Positions 34,873 through 43,673 of a stretch of 64,000 bases of DNA are shown here, one piece after another. The DNA comes from Skermanella stibiiresistens SB22. GTDB taxonomy: Bacteria; Pseudomonadota; Alphaproteobacteria; Azospirillales; Azospirillaceae. The position numbers were made by a program, and so were the translations under genes. The notes beneath the pieces are model-generated. The model was given only the letters and a program-made list of their open reading frames with translations, was not told the DNA's origin and made no database searches. Within the stretch, counting starts at the first letter, position 1. Each line of letters opens with the position of its first letter. The stretch covers positions 62,001-126,000 of the forward strand of contig NZ_AVFL01000001.1 of assembly GCF_000576635.1 (NCBI RefSeq). Direction: 5' to 3'.

Positions 34873-36978
34873 ATGAGTAGGTCCGCTCAAACATTCGGCC
34901 AGACGCTGATATGGATCGCCGTCACCCTCGCCGCGACCGTCGCGTTCGGCTGGATCGCCCTCAACCGGGGTGAAACGCTCAACGCCCTCTGGATCGTCGT
35001 CGCGGCGGTCTGCGTCGCTCTCCTGGCATACCGCTTCTACAGTCTGTTCATCGCCCGGACCGTCCTTCAGCTCGACCCCCGGCGGCAAACGCCGGCGGTC
35101 CGGTACAATGACGGCCTGGACTTCGTGCCGACCAACAAATACGTGCTGTTCGGGCACCATTTCGCGGCCATCGCCGGCGCCGGCCCGCTGGTTGGCCCCG
35201 TCCTGGCGGCCCAGCTGGGCTACCTTCCGGGAACCCTCTGGATCCTGGTCGGCGTCGTGCTGGCCGGCGCCGTCCAGGACTTCCTGATCCTGTTCATCTC
35301 GATGCGCCGCGACGGCCGCTCGCTGGGCGACATGATCCGGACCGAAATGGGGCAGGTGGCCGGCGTCATCGCCATGTTCGGCGTGCTGCTGATCATGATC
35401 ATCCTGCTGGCCGTGCTGGCCCTGGTCGTGGTCAAGGCGCTGGCCCACAGCCCGTGGGGCACCTTCACCGTCTTCGCCACCATTCCGATCGCCATGCTGA
35501 TGGGGGTCTACACCCGCTTCCTGCGGCCGGGGCGGATCGGCGAGATGTCCGTGATCGGGTTCCTGGCGCTGATGGCCGCGATCTATCTCGGACAGGTCGT
35601 CAGCCTGAACCCGACGCTGTCGGCGATGTTCACCTTCAGCGGCGAGTCGCTGGCCCTGATCATCATCGGCTATGGCTTCGTCGCCTCCGTCCTGCCGGTT
35701 TGGCTGCTGCTGGCCCCGCGCGACTATCTCTCGACCTTCCTCAAGATCGGCACCATCCTGGGTCTGGCGCTAGGCATCCTGTTCGTGATGCCCGAGCTGC
35801 GGATGCCGGCGGTCAGCCGCTTCGTCGACGGCACCGGCCCGGTGTTCGCCGGCTCGGTGTTCCCGTTCCTGTTCATCACCATCGCCTGCGGCGCGGTGTC
35901 GGGCTTCCACTCGCTGATCTCCTCGGGCACCACGCCCAAGATGGTCGAGAACGAGGAACAGACCCGCATGATCGGCTACGGCGCGATGCTGATGGAAAGC
36001 TTCGTCGCCATCATGGCGCTGATCGCGGCCTGCGTGCTGGAACCCGGCCTGTACTTCGCCATGAACAGCCCCGCCAGCCTGATCGGCACCTCGGCGGACC
36101 AGGCGGCCCAGGTCATCAGTTCCTGGGGTTTCGTCATCACGCCCGAGATGCTGACCCAGACGGCGGTCGACGTCGGCGAGGGCACCATCCTGTCGCGCGC
36201 CGGCGGCGCCCCGACCCTGGCGGTCGGCATGGCGCACATCCTGTCGTCGGCGATCGGCGGCAAGGCGCTGATGGCGTTCTGGTACCACTTCGCCATCCTG
36301 TTCGAGGCGCTGTTCATCCTGACGACGGTCGACGCCGGCACCCGCGTCTGCCGCTTCATGATCCAGGACCTGCTCGGCACTTTCGTGCCCGCCATGAAGC
36401 GCACCGAATCCTGGGGCGCCAACGTGGTCGCCACCGCGCTGGCGGTGACAGCCTGGGGCTACTTCCTGTATCAGGGCGTCATCGATCCGCTGGGCGGCAT
36501 CAACACGCTGTGGCCGCTGTTCGGCATCTCCAACCAGATGCTGGCCGCCATCGCGCTGATCCTGTGCACCGTGGTGCTGTTCAAGATGAAGCGGCAGCGC
36601 TACGCCTGGGTCACCCTGGTCCCCACCGTCTGGCTGCTGATCTGCACGCTGACCGCCGGCTGGCAGAAGCTGTTCCACCCCAACCCGGCGATCGGCTTCC
36701 TGGCGCACGCCAACAAGTACGGCGACGCGCTGGCGTCCGGTCAGATCCTGGCCCCGGCGAAGACGATCGAGGAGATGAACCGCATCATCTTCAACGACTA
36801 CATCGACGCCGGCCTGTGCGCCCTGTTCATCCTGGTCGTGCTGGCGATGGTGTTCTACGGCGTCACCGCGATCCGCAAGGCGCTGTCCAACCCGAATGTC
36901 ACCACCCACGAGGTCGGTCCGGCCCCCGCCGCCCGCGTGGCCCCACGTCTGGGCGCCAAGGGACCGCGTCATGCATGA
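34873..36978 (+). CDS. cstA: Carbon starvation protein / pyruvate transporter CstA
   Basis: A 701-aa membrane protein with about 16-18 hydrophobic segments. Family hallmarks: RYNDGLDFVPTNKYVLFGHHFAAIAGAGPLVGPVLAAQLGY near residues 75-115, and SGFHSLISSGTTPKM and VDAGTRVCRFMIQDLLG further on. CstA family members import pyruvate and peptides, and are induced on carbon limitation in enteric bacteria. The start was placed at the ATG at 34873 (AAAGG upstream); an ATG six codons earlier is possible, and longer readings add an unlikely extension. It overlaps ybdD by 8 bp. Confidence 0.95.
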   Translation: MSRSAQTFGQTLIWIAVTLAATVAFGWIALNRGETLNALWIVVAAVCVALLAYRFYSLFIARTVLQLDPRRQTPAVRYNDGLDFVPTNKYVLFGHHFAAIAGAGPLVGPVLAAQLGYLPGTLWILVGVVLAGAVQDFLILFISMRRDGRSLGDMIRTEMGQVAGVIAMFGVLLIMIILLAVLALVVVKALAHSPWGTFTVFATIPIAMLMGVYTRFLRPGRIGEMSVIGFLALMAAIYLGQVVSLNPTLSAMFTFSGESLALIIIGYGFVASVLPVWLLLAPRDYLSTFLKIGTILGLALGILFVMPELRMPAVSRFVDGTGPVFAGSVFPFLFITIACGAVSGFHSLISSGTTPKMVENEEQTRMIGYGAMLMESFVAIMALIAACVLEPGLYFAMNSPASLIGTSADQAAQVISSWGFVITPEMLTQTAVDVGEGTILSRAGGAPTLAVGMAHILSSAIGGKALMAFWYHFAILFEALFILTTVDAGTRVCRFMIQDLLGTFVPAMKRTESWGANVVATALAVTAWGYFLYQGVIDPLGGINTLWPLFGISNQMLAAIALILCTVVLFKMKRQRYAWVTLVPTVWLLICTLTAGWQKLFHPNPAIGFLAHANKYGDALASGQILAPAKTIEEMNRIIFNDYIDAGLCALFILVVLAMVFYGVTAIRKALSNPNVTTHEVGPAPAARVAPRLGAKGPRHA

Positions 36979-37171
36979 CCTGAGATCCATGATCGGCCGG
37001 TTGAAGGAGACGGGCCGGCTGATGATCGGGATACCCTGCTACGACACCTATGTGGCGCATCGGCTGGAGAACCACCCCGACCAGCCGGTGATGACCTACG
37101 AGGAGTTCTTCCGCGAGCGGCAGGACAAGCGGTACGGGGTCGGTGGCGGTGGCATGAACCGCTGCTGCTGA
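36971..37171 (+). CDS. YbdD/YjiX family protein
   Basis: A 66-aa soluble protein starting within the end of cstA. Motifs GIPCYDTYVAHRLENHPDQPVMTYEEFFRERQDKRYG and the terminal cysteine pair are the DUF466/YbdD signature. YbdD-type proteins are encoded with CstA-type transporters and are needed for pyruvate transport by the paralogue BtsT in E. coli. A partner role is therefore likely. Confidence 0.93.
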   Translation: MHDLRSMIGRLKETGRLMIGIPCYDTYVAHRLENHPDQPVMTYEEFFRERQDKRYGVGGGGMNRCC

Positions 37172-37199
37172 CCCGGGGAGAGATGGGGAACCAAGCCGG

Positions 37200-37230
37200 G
37201 GCGGGACGCCGATGGGATCGGCGTCCCGCC
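37200..37230 (+). terminator. Terminator after cstA-ybdD
   Basis: A 14-bp stem with a 3-nt GGG loop starts 28 bp after the ybdD stop and is followed by TTCTT. It also argues that the following kinase gene does not start before about 37230. Confidence 0.8.
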
Positions 37231-37292
37231 TTCTTGGCGGGCATCTTGACCACCGTCTTGCCGCCCGCCATCCCCAAGGTCATATAGCTCCG

Positions 37293-38783
37293 GTGAGATC
37301 ACTTCGCGGACGCCTCCTGGCATTATGGATCCTGTTGCTGGCCTCCGCCGGATCGACCGGCTTCCTTCTGGTCGAGTTCTACCGGCAATCGGCGACCGTC
37401 CAGGTGGCGCAGGCCGAGACGGCGGTGGCGCGCGCCTGCCAGGACATAACCGACCGATACGCCTTCTTCACGGCGGGCTGGGCGCGGCCCGCCGTCGTGG
37501 ATGCGGACCCGGCGCTGAAAGCCGATCTTGTCCTCGTCGTCCAATCCGCCCTCGCCCGATCGCTCGGCGTCGAGGGCGGCATATGGCAAGCCCGATCCGG
37601 ATCGCTCGCCTACGCGTATCCGACCTATGAGGGAACCGGTCCGAAAAGCGACCTTCCCGCCGCCGAACTGTCCGCCATCTCCCGCATCAACAACGACGCC
37701 CTGGATTCCGAACGGCCCGTGGGCCTGCGCCGGGCCGGGCAGTCGCAGACCCTGGTCCTGCAGGCTTGTCCACTGCCACCGCCGATCCGGGACGCGACCG
37801 CCTGGGCGATGACGCGGGCTTTCACGGGACAGGGACCCGCCTTCAACCAACTGCTCGCGGGCTTGGCGCTCCTGACAGTGACCGTGCTTGGGTCGGCGCT
37901 GTTCCTCGGGCGTCTTCTCCTGATTTTCTCACGGCGCATCGCCGTGCTCGAACAGACGCTCGCCACCCATGATCAGAACGCCCACGAGTGGGGGAAGGGC
38001 GACCTTCCGGTGTTGGAGCGCACGGGGGAGCGCGAGCTGGACCGACTGGTCGACGCGCTCAACGCGACCGGACAGCGGCTGGCGGACGCGCGGCGGCGCG
38101 CGTCGACGGCGGAACGCCTCGCGGCGGTCGGGCGGCTTCTGGCCGGCATGGCGCATGAGATCCGCAATCCGATCGCGGCCATGAGGCTCAAGGCCGAGAA
38201 CGCGCTGGCCAGTCACGACCCGGAGCGCGGCCGGGGGGCGCTGACCGCCATCCTGGATCAGATCGCGCGCCTCGATGGCCTGCTCCGCGACTTGCTGGCG
38301 TTGACGCAGCATCGCGAGCCCCGGCGCGAGCCGGTCGATATCGCGTCGCTGCTCTCGCTCTGCGCCAACCTGCATCGGGACTTGGCCGAAGCGAAGGGCA
38401 TCGTGGTCGAGGTCGTCATCGACGCCGCGATCCAGGCGGGGGACGAGCGGCCTTGCCTGGACGCCGGCCAGATCGCGCGCTGCCTGGACAATCTCGTCCT
38501 CAACGCCATCCAGACCATCCCCGAAGGCGGCGGCACCATCCAGCTCGGCGCTTTCCGGAACGGGGAGACCTTGCTTCTCCGGGTGAGCGACACGGGACCG
38601 GGGGTGCGGGACGATTTGCGCCAGCACTTGTTCGAACCCTTCGTGACCGGCCGGGCCGATGGAACCGGCCTTGGCCTCGCGATCACCCGCGAGATCGCGC
38701 TCGCCCATGGGGGCGACGCCCGGCTGGTCAAGACCGGGCGGGGAGCAACCTTCGAGATCGAGCTGCCATGGCAACCGTCCTGA
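37293..38783 (+). CDS. Sensor histidine kinase, partner of the next gene
   Basis: A 496-aa membrane kinase starting at GTG 37293; an earlier start would begin inside the cstA-ybdD terminator. Two membrane helices (about residues 6-25 and 185-210) enclose a periplasmic sensor of about 155 residues with no recognisable family. A HAMP-like linker, HisKA (AGMAHEIRNPIAAMRL, His288) and HATPase (DNLVLNAIQTIPEGGG, DTGPGVRDDL, GTGLGLAITREIALAHGG) follow. Its 3' end overlaps the response-regulator gene by 16 bp. This layout is typical of NtrB/DctB-like kinases paired with sigma-54 activators. The stimulus is unknown. Confidence 0.92.
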   Translation: MRSLRGRLLALWILLLASAGSTGFLLVEFYRQSATVQVAQAETAVARACQDITDRYAFFTAGWARPAVVDADPALKADLVLVVQSALARSLGVEGGIWQARSGSLAYAYPTYEGTGPKSDLPAAELSAISRINNDALDSERPVGLRRAGQSQTLVLQACPLPPPIRDATAWAMTRAFTGQGPAFNQLLAGLALLTVTVLGSALFLGRLLLIFSRRIAVLEQTLATHDQNAHEWGKGDLPVLERTGERELDRLVDALNATGQRLADARRRASTAERLAAVGRLLAGMAHEIRNPIAAMRLKAENALASHDPERGRGALTAILDQIARLDGLLRDLLALTQHREPRREPVDIASLLSLCANLHRDLAEAKGIVVEVVIDAAIQAGDERPCLDAGQIARCLDNLVLNAIQTIPEGGGTIQLGAFRNGETLLLRVSDTGPGVRDDLRQHLFEPFVTGRADGTGLGLAITREIALAHGGDARLVKTGRGATFEIELPWQPS

Positions 38784-40228
38784 TCGTCGACGATGACACC
38801 GCGTTCCGCGAAAGCCTGGCCGAGACGATCGTCGATCTTGGCCACGTCGCCGCGACCGCCGCGACGGGGCGGGAGGCGCTCTCCCATCTCGATGGGAAGC
38901 GGTTGGTGGACGCCGTCCTGCTCGATCTGCGGATGCCGGGCGAGCTGGATGGCATGGCCGTGCTGAGGCGGATGCGCGAGACGCCATCGCCGCCCCCGGT
39001 GGTGATCGTCACGGCCTATGCCAGCGCCGACAACACGATAGAGGCCATGCGCCTTGGCGCCTTCGACCATCTGACCAAACCGATCGGGCGAGACGAACTG
39101 GCACGGCTGCTGGCGCGTATTCCTTTCCAGGACCGGGCTGGGCGCGGGGCTGATGTCTGTGGCGGCCCGCCATCCGCCGAGTCCGGCCCCCCCGAATTCG
39201 TCCAGGATGGCTTGATCGGTTCCAGCGAGGCGATGAGGCGCGTCCAGAAGATCATCGGCATGGCCGCCGACAGCGACGCCACGGTGCTGATCTCCGGTGA
39301 GACCGGTACCGGAAAGGAAATGGTCGCCCGCGCCCTTCATGAGCATAGCTGGCGCAAGGGCGGACCGTTCGTGGCCGTGAACTGCGCCGCCATCCCCGCC
39401 GATCTCTTGGAAAGCGAGTTGTTCGGTCATGTCAGGGGCGCCTTCACCGGGGCGGCCGTGGACCGATCCGGCGCTTTCCGGGATGCCAACCGGGGCACGC
39501 TCTTCCTCGACGAGATCGGCGACATGCCCTTGGCCATGCAGGCCAAGATCCTGCGCGTCCTGCAGGATAGGATCGTCACCCCCCTGGGCGGCCGCGCGGC
39601 CGCGGTCGATGTCCGCATCCTGGCCGCGACCAACCGCGATCTGCCCGATCAAGTGGCCCAAGGCGGTTTTCGCGAGGACCTGTATTATCGCTTGAACGTG
39701 GTTCCAATCGCCCTGGCGCCCTTGCGTGAGCGGCTGGCGGATATCGTGCCTCTGGCGGAACACTTCCTGGCGCTGAGCGCCGTTGGCGGCATCGCCAAAC
39801 GGTTGTCGGCCGAAGCGGCCGCCAGGCTGCTCGAACACGGTTGGCCGGGAAACGCGCGCGAGCTGCGAAACACCATCGAGCGGGCCAGCGTGCTGGTGCG
39901 CGGACCCGTGATCGAGGCGTCGGATCTCGGCCATCTCATCGCCGGCCCACCGGCGTCGGGGGAGCGCGGCGCCGCCGTCGACTGGCTGGCCGGCGATTTG
40001 CCGACCGCGGTGGCGCGTCTCGAGGTGGCGATGATCCGGCGGGCCTTGGACGAAGCCAATGGCAACCGAGCCGAGGCCGCGCGGCGCCTTGGCGTCCAGC
40101 GCCAGCTTCTCTACGCCAAGATGGAGCGTCATGGCCTGGGCTCCAATGGCATGGGCTCCCATGGCCCGGACTCGGCCGGCGACCTGTCGGCGAAAACGAC
40201 ACCCGGTGTCGGGAAAGACGACACCTGA
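38768..40228 (+). CDS. NtrC-family sigma-54 response regulator
   Basis: A 486-aa bacterial enhancer-binding protein. Receiver domain with Asp53 (AVLLDLRMPG). AAA+ domain with Walker A GETGTGKE (about residue 178), an intact GAFTGA loop (224-229) that contacts sigma-54, Walker B GTLFLDEIGDM and the arginine finger region FREDLYYRLNVVPI. A Fis-type helix-turn-helix (NRAEAARRLGVQRQLLYAKM) lies near residues 430-452. A short tail with GLGSNGMGSHGPD follows. All motifs for activation are intact. A sigma-54 promoter 47 bp after its stop, with dyads overlapping its 3' end, marks the probable target operon. Confidence 0.94.
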   Translation: MATVLIVDDDTAFRESLAETIVDLGHVAATAATGREALSHLDGKRLVDAVLLDLRMPGELDGMAVLRRMRETPSPPPVVIVTAYASADNTIEAMRLGAFDHLTKPIGRDELARLLARIPFQDRAGRGADVCGGPPSAESGPPEFVQDGLIGSSEAMRRVQKIIGMAADSDATVLISGETGTGKEMVARALHEHSWRKGGPFVAVNCAAIPADLLESELFGHVRGAFTGAAVDRSGAFRDANRGTLFLDEIGDMPLAMQAKILRVLQDRIVTPLGGRAAAVDVRILAATNRDLPDQVAQGGFREDLYYRLNVVPIALAPLRERLADIVPLAEHFLALSAVGGIAKRLSAEAAARLLEHGWPGNARELRNTIERASVLVRGPVIEASDLGHLIAGPPASGERGAAVDWLAGDLPTAVARLEVAMIRRALDEANGNRAEAARRLGVQRQLLYAKMERHGLGSNGMGSHGPDSAGDLSAKTTPGVGKDDT

Positions 40229-40241
40229 CACCCTGGGTGGA
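40197..40241 (+). promoter_or_regulatory. Paired dyads, candidate enhancer (UAS)
   Basis: The first dyad is perfect: CGACACCCGGTGTCG (7-bp arms, one central base, 40197-40211). A related imperfect dyad, GACACCCTGGGTGGA, lies at 40227-40241. Centres are 30 bp apart, about three helical turns. They lie about 35-75 bp upstream of the -24 element, reasonable for binding the adjacent Fis-type activator. Confidence 0.6.
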
Positions 40242-40274
40242 GCGTGAAATCCCGACGCTCCGCGGCGAAGTACA

Positions 40275-40290
40275 TGGCACGCCCTTTGCC
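40275..40290 (+). promoter_or_regulatory. Sigma-54 (RpoN) -24/-12 promoter
   Basis: TGGCACGCCCTTTGCC fits the RpoN consensus TGGCAC-N5-TTGC with correct spacing. It lies between the NtrC-type activator gene and the exported two-repeat protein, 50 bp before that gene's ATG. Confidence 0.85.
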
Positions 40291-40340
40291 TTGAGACACC
40301 TTGGAGGCGACATCGCCTACCGCCACCAAGGATTTTGGCA

Positions 40341-41066
40341 ATGTTCAAGATGTCACGACACCACACGATTTCCGGCGCGCTGATCGCGACGATCGCTCTC
40401 GGCGCCGCGACCGTTTACGCCCAGTCCGGGCCATCCCTCTGGGACCCGGCTCAGCTTCCCGAGACGAAGGGCGTCGTCAAACAATACACGCCAACGCCAC
40501 GCGGCGATATCGACGGCCTGATCCTGACGGACGGCACGGAAGTGAAGCTGCCGCCCCACCTCACCAGTCAAGTGGTGTTCGCCGTCAAGCCGGGTGATCA
40601 GGTCACGGTGCGCGGCTTGAAGGCTCGCGCCGTACCTCTGGTCGATGGCGCTTCCATCACCAACGACGCGACCGGGGTGACGGTGACCGACAATGGGCCT
40701 CCCGACGCGAACGAAACCGAGACGACGGTATCGGGACGGATCGCGACGGTCCTGCATGGAAAACGTGGCGAGGTCAACGGGGCGGTGCTCGAGGATGGCG
40801 TGACGCTTCGTCTGCCGCCGCCGGAAGCGGCGCGTTTCTCCGACCTGCTCCAGACGGGACGGATGATCAGCGCTCGGGGGATCAGTCTCACCACTCTCAT
40901 GGGAACCTTGGTGGAAGCGCGCGCCATCGGCGCCACGCCCGAACAATTGACCGAACTCGCCGTCAGGCCACCGATGGGACCCAAAGGTCATGGTCCCGGC
41001 GCCGGTCCGGGGCATGGCCCCGGCGGACGGGACGGGATCGCGCCGCCGCCTCCTCCACGCGGCTGA
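40341..41066 (+). CDS. Exported two-repeat protein with Gly/Pro/His-rich tail
   Basis: A 241-aa protein with a signal peptide (cleavage near VYAQ, about residue 30). Two homologous segments follow (about residues 42-93 and 125-180), each with a G-x-V strand, a P-x-G-x-x-x-G-L/A-x-L-x-DG-T/V-x-L/V-x-LPP core and a final G-D/R-x-V/I-x-x-RG strand, suggesting a duplicated small beta-barrel. The C-terminus (from about residue 212) is rich in Gly, Pro and His. I do not recognise the family. It is the first gene behind the sigma-54 promoter and probably shares the transcript with the MFS gene. A periplasmic ligand-binding or metal-handling role is possible but unproven. Confidence 0.8.
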   Translation: MFKMSRHHTISGALIATIALGAATVYAQSGPSLWDPAQLPETKGVVKQYTPTPRGDIDGLILTDGTEVKLPPHLTSQVVFAVKPGDQVTVRGLKARAVPLVDGASITNDATGVTVTDNGPPDANETETTVSGRIATVLHGKRGEVNGAVLEDGVTLRLPPPEAARFSDLLQTGRMISARGISLTTLMGTLVEARAIGATPEQLTELAVRPPMGPKGHGPGAGPGHGPGGRDGIAPPPPPRG

Positions 41067-41185
41067 GTGGAACTTCAGAGCGAAACCCTTCAAGTGGATG
41101 GAAGATCCCAGATGAGCCGGCCTCCCGCGCGCGGACCCTTTCCGATGTCGAACCATGACCAAGCACCTTCGATCCGGAGGATGCC

Positions 41186-42514
41186 TTGACGGCGAACCCG
41201 ACCATCGACGTCTCCGGTCCGTATGTCTCGAAGCGCGGGGGAGGGCGGCCCGCCGGTACCGTCCTGCGCGGCCTTGACTGGCTGAACTTCTTCCTGGCCG
41301 ACGTCCGTGACGGCTTGGGGCCATACTTGGCGATCTATCTCATAGCCGTGCGGGGACCGGAGCACGGCTGGAACGAGGCCACCACCGGACTTGTCATGAC
41401 CATCGCGGCGGTTGCCGGCCTGATCGCGCAAACTCCCGCGGGCGCCTTGATCGATCGTACGAACAACAAGCGCGCGATCGTGATCGCGGGTGCCGTCGCG
41501 GTGACCTTCAGTTGTCTCGCCCTGCCGTTCATCACCGACTTCTATCTCGTCGCCGCGACCCAGTCGGTGGCGGGCATCGCCGGGACCATCTTTCCGCCTG
41601 CGTTGGCGGCGATCACCCTTGGCATCGTCGGTCCGAAGGCGTTGTCGAAGAGGATCGGCCGCAACGAGGCCTTCAACCACGCCGGCAACGCCACCTCGGC
41701 GGCGATAGCCGGCGTCACCGCCTATTTCTTCGGTCCGGTGGTGGTGTTTTGGTTGATGGGGGCGTTGGCGGTCGCCAGCATAGGATCGCTGCTGATGGTT
41801 CCGGCGGCCGCGATCGACAACGATCTGGCACGCGGCCTCTCCGAGGATGGAAAGGAGGAGGACGGCACGGCCGGGGACCAACCCTCCGGGTGGTCGGCGC
41901 TCCTGATGAACCGTGATCTGCTGGTGTTCGCGGTGCTGGCCGTTCTCTTCCACCTCTCCAACGCGGCGATGCTGACATCGGTCGGGCAACTCCTGACCCA
42001 GACCGTCGGCAAGGAATACGCCACGACGTTGGTCGCCGTCTGTATCGTCGTGGCCCAGCTCGTGATGGTGCCGGTCGCGATGGTGGTGGGCGCCAAGGCG
42101 GACGTGTGGGGACGGAAGCCGCTTTTCCTGGCCGCGTTCGGGGTCCTGATGGCGCGCGGCGTGCTCTACACCGTCTCCGACAATCCCTTCTGGCTGGTTT
42201 CGGTGCAATGCCTCGACGGTGTCGGCGCCGGGATCTATGGAGCGCTGTTCGCCGTGATCGTCGCGGATCTGACCCGGGGTACCGGGCGCTTCAACGTCAG
42301 CCAAGGCGCTGTCGCGACGGCGCAGGGACTGGGAGGTGCCGTCAGCGCGACGCTGGCCGGGTTCATCATCGTCAACGCCAGCTATGACGCGGCTTTCCTG
42401 ACGCTCGCGGCGATCGGCGGCGCTGGTTTCGTCCTCTACGCGGTGGCGATGCCCGAGACCAAGGCCTACAAGCCATCAACGACAGCCCGCGTCAACGAAG
42501 TCCGGCGCCGATGA
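41186..42514 (+). CDS. MFS transporter
   Basis: A 442-aa major-facilitator protein with about 12 membrane segments. The loop 2-3 motif A equivalent is PAGALIDRTNNKRAIVIAGA and the second-half equivalent VGAKADVWGRKPLFLAAF. The annotated start is TTG at 41186, with GGAGGA just upstream; the spacing is short, so a later start cannot be excluded. It sits 119 bp behind the exported two-repeat protein, in the presumed sigma-54 operon. Substrate unknown. Confidence 0.85.
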   Translation: MTANPTIDVSGPYVSKRGGGRPAGTVLRGLDWLNFFLADVRDGLGPYLAIYLIAVRGPEHGWNEATTGLVMTIAAVAGLIAQTPAGALIDRTNNKRAIVIAGAVAVTFSCLALPFITDFYLVAATQSVAGIAGTIFPPALAAITLGIVGPKALSKRIGRNEAFNHAGNATSAAIAGVTAYFFGPVVVFWLMGALAVASIGSLLMVPAAAIDNDLARGLSEDGKEEDGTAGDQPSGWSALLMNRDLLVFAVLAVLFHLSNAAMLTSVGQLLTQTVGKEYATTLVAVCIVVAQLVMVPVAMVVGAKADVWGRKPLFLAAFGVLMARGVLYTVSDNPFWLVSVQCLDGVGAGIYGALFAVIVADLTRGTGRFNVSQGAVATAQGLGGAVSATLAGFIIVNASYDAAFLTLAAIGGAGFVLYAVAMPETKAYKPSTTARVNEVRRR

Positions 42515-42581
42515 TGGCGGCCATCGCCAATCGAGGAGTTGGGAGCGGGGCGTTGGCGTGAGGGCCTGGAAGTCGGCGCGG

Positions 42582-42616
42582 GCGGCGTCCCGAGACGCTT
42601 GGTCTCGGAACGCCGC
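42582..42616. terminator. Hairpin between MFS and RTX genes
   Basis: Arms GCGGCGT-C-CCGAGAC and GTCTCGG-A-ACGCCGC with a 5-nt loop, one internal mismatch. It lies between convergent genes and could terminate both transcripts; the T run is weak. Confidence 0.65.
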
Positions 42617-42650
42617 CCGCGCTTCCCTCGGTGTTTTCACACAGCCGCCA

Positions 42651-43496
42651 TCAGCCGATCGCGAAGAAGGCGTTCGGGTTGGACTGGATGTCGTCGGCGG
42701 AGACGTTCATCAGCGTGATGGTGTCGCCGTTGCCGAGGTCGACCACCGCGTGGCCATCGATGGTGGTGACGCGCGCGGCCAGATCGTCGGCGCTCGACAC
42801 CGACAGGCCGTTGATGTTGCGCGAGACCAGCAGGATGTCCTCGCCCTTGTTGAAGTCCATCACGACGTCCTGGCCGCCGCCGCCCCGGAAGGTGAAGGTG
42901 TCGGCGCCGGCGCCGCCGGTCAGGGTGTCGTTGCCGGTGCCGCCGCGCAGGACGTCGTCGCCCGTTCCGCCGAACAGGATGTCGTCGCCATTGCCGCCCG
43001 ACAGCGTGTCGTTGCCGGAACCGCCGTATAGGATGTCGTCACCGTTGTCGCCGCGCAGGTAGTCGTCGCCGGAACCGCCGTGGAGGACGTCGTTATGGCC
43101 GCCGCCATACAGCATGTCGTTGCCCGAACCGCCCCTGAGGATGTCGTTGCCGGTGCCACCCTCGAGGATGTCGTTGCCGCTGCCGCCCTCCAGGATGTCG
43201 TGACCGTGCTCGCCCTTCAGCAGGTCGTCCCCGGCCCCGCCCATCAGGATATCGTCGGAGGTGCCGCCCAGCAGGGTGTCGTTGCCGGAGCCACCCAGCA
43301 GCGTGTCGGACCTGGCGCCGCCGCTGAGATAGTCCTCGCCGGCCCCGCCGTCCAGCACGTCCTCGCCCCAGTTGCCGAACAGCATGTCGTCGCCTTGGCC
43401 TCCGATGATGAGGTCATGGCCGCCGCCGCCCGATATGAAGTCGGCTTCGTTGGTGCCGTAATGGGTGTCGTATGCCCCGCCCGGAAGAGTCGCCAT
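42651..43496 (-). CDS. RTX (haemolysin-type) calcium-binding repeat protein
   Basis: A 281-aa acidic protein. From about residue 10 to 200 it is an almost unbroken array of GGxGxDxLx nonapeptides (GGSGNDTLLGG, GGAGDDLLKGE, GGTGNDILRGG), which form a Ca2+-dependent parallel beta-roll. The C-terminal 80 residues (DFNKGEDILLVSRNINGLS, DGHAVVDLGNGDTITLMNVSADDI) resemble the non-cleaved C-terminal secretion region of type I substrates. The ATG at 43496 with GAGG upstream was chosen over a TTG 12 codons earlier. No enzymatic domain and no type I transporter genes nearby. Probably an extracellular matrix or surface-layer-like protein. Confidence 0.88.
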   Translation of the reverse strand: MATLPGGAYDTHYGTNEADFISGGGGHDLIIGGQGDDMLFGNWGEDVLDGGAGEDYLSGGARSDTLLGGSGNDTLLGGTSDDILMGGAGDDLLKGEHGHDILEGGSGNDILEGGTGNDILRGGSGNDMLYGGGHNDVLHGGSGDDYLRGDNGDDILYGGSGNDTLSGGNGDDILFGGTGDDVLRGGTGNDTLTGGAGADTFTFRGGGGQDVVMDFNKGEDILLVSRNINGLSVSSADDLAARVTTIDGHAVVDLGNGDTITLMNVSADDIQSNPNAFFAIG

Positions 43497-43596
43497 GAAC
43501 AGCCTCGCTTCAAGTCCGTTATCGTGATTCAAATTCGCTGAACGCGAAATTGGCTTAACTCATTCGAATGATCAAGCGGGCTGTCGTGGACTCGCT

Positions 43597-43610
43597 ATTT
43601 GTCACAAAAT
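43597..43610. promoter_or_regulatory. Operator-like dyad upstream of the RTX gene
   Basis: ATTTGTCACAAAAT is a near-palindrome. Together with the bases before it, it shares 13 consecutive bases (TCGCTATTTGTCA) with the dyad in the divergent promoter at 48528. It lies about 100 bp upstream of the RTX start and just past the 3' end of the CoA-ligase gene. Probably bound by the same regulator, but unproven. Confidence 0.4.
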
Positions 43611-43673
43611 ACCAGGGAACACTTCGAGATTAAGGGTAATTCACCCTTATTCGCGGCATTTGCGCGCGCGAGG

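Noticed and set aside
42651-43496. Possible CRISPR or tandem DNA repeat array
   Set aside because: The periodicity is 27 bp and follows the GGxGxDxLx codons of the RTX protein; repeats are degenerate and coding.
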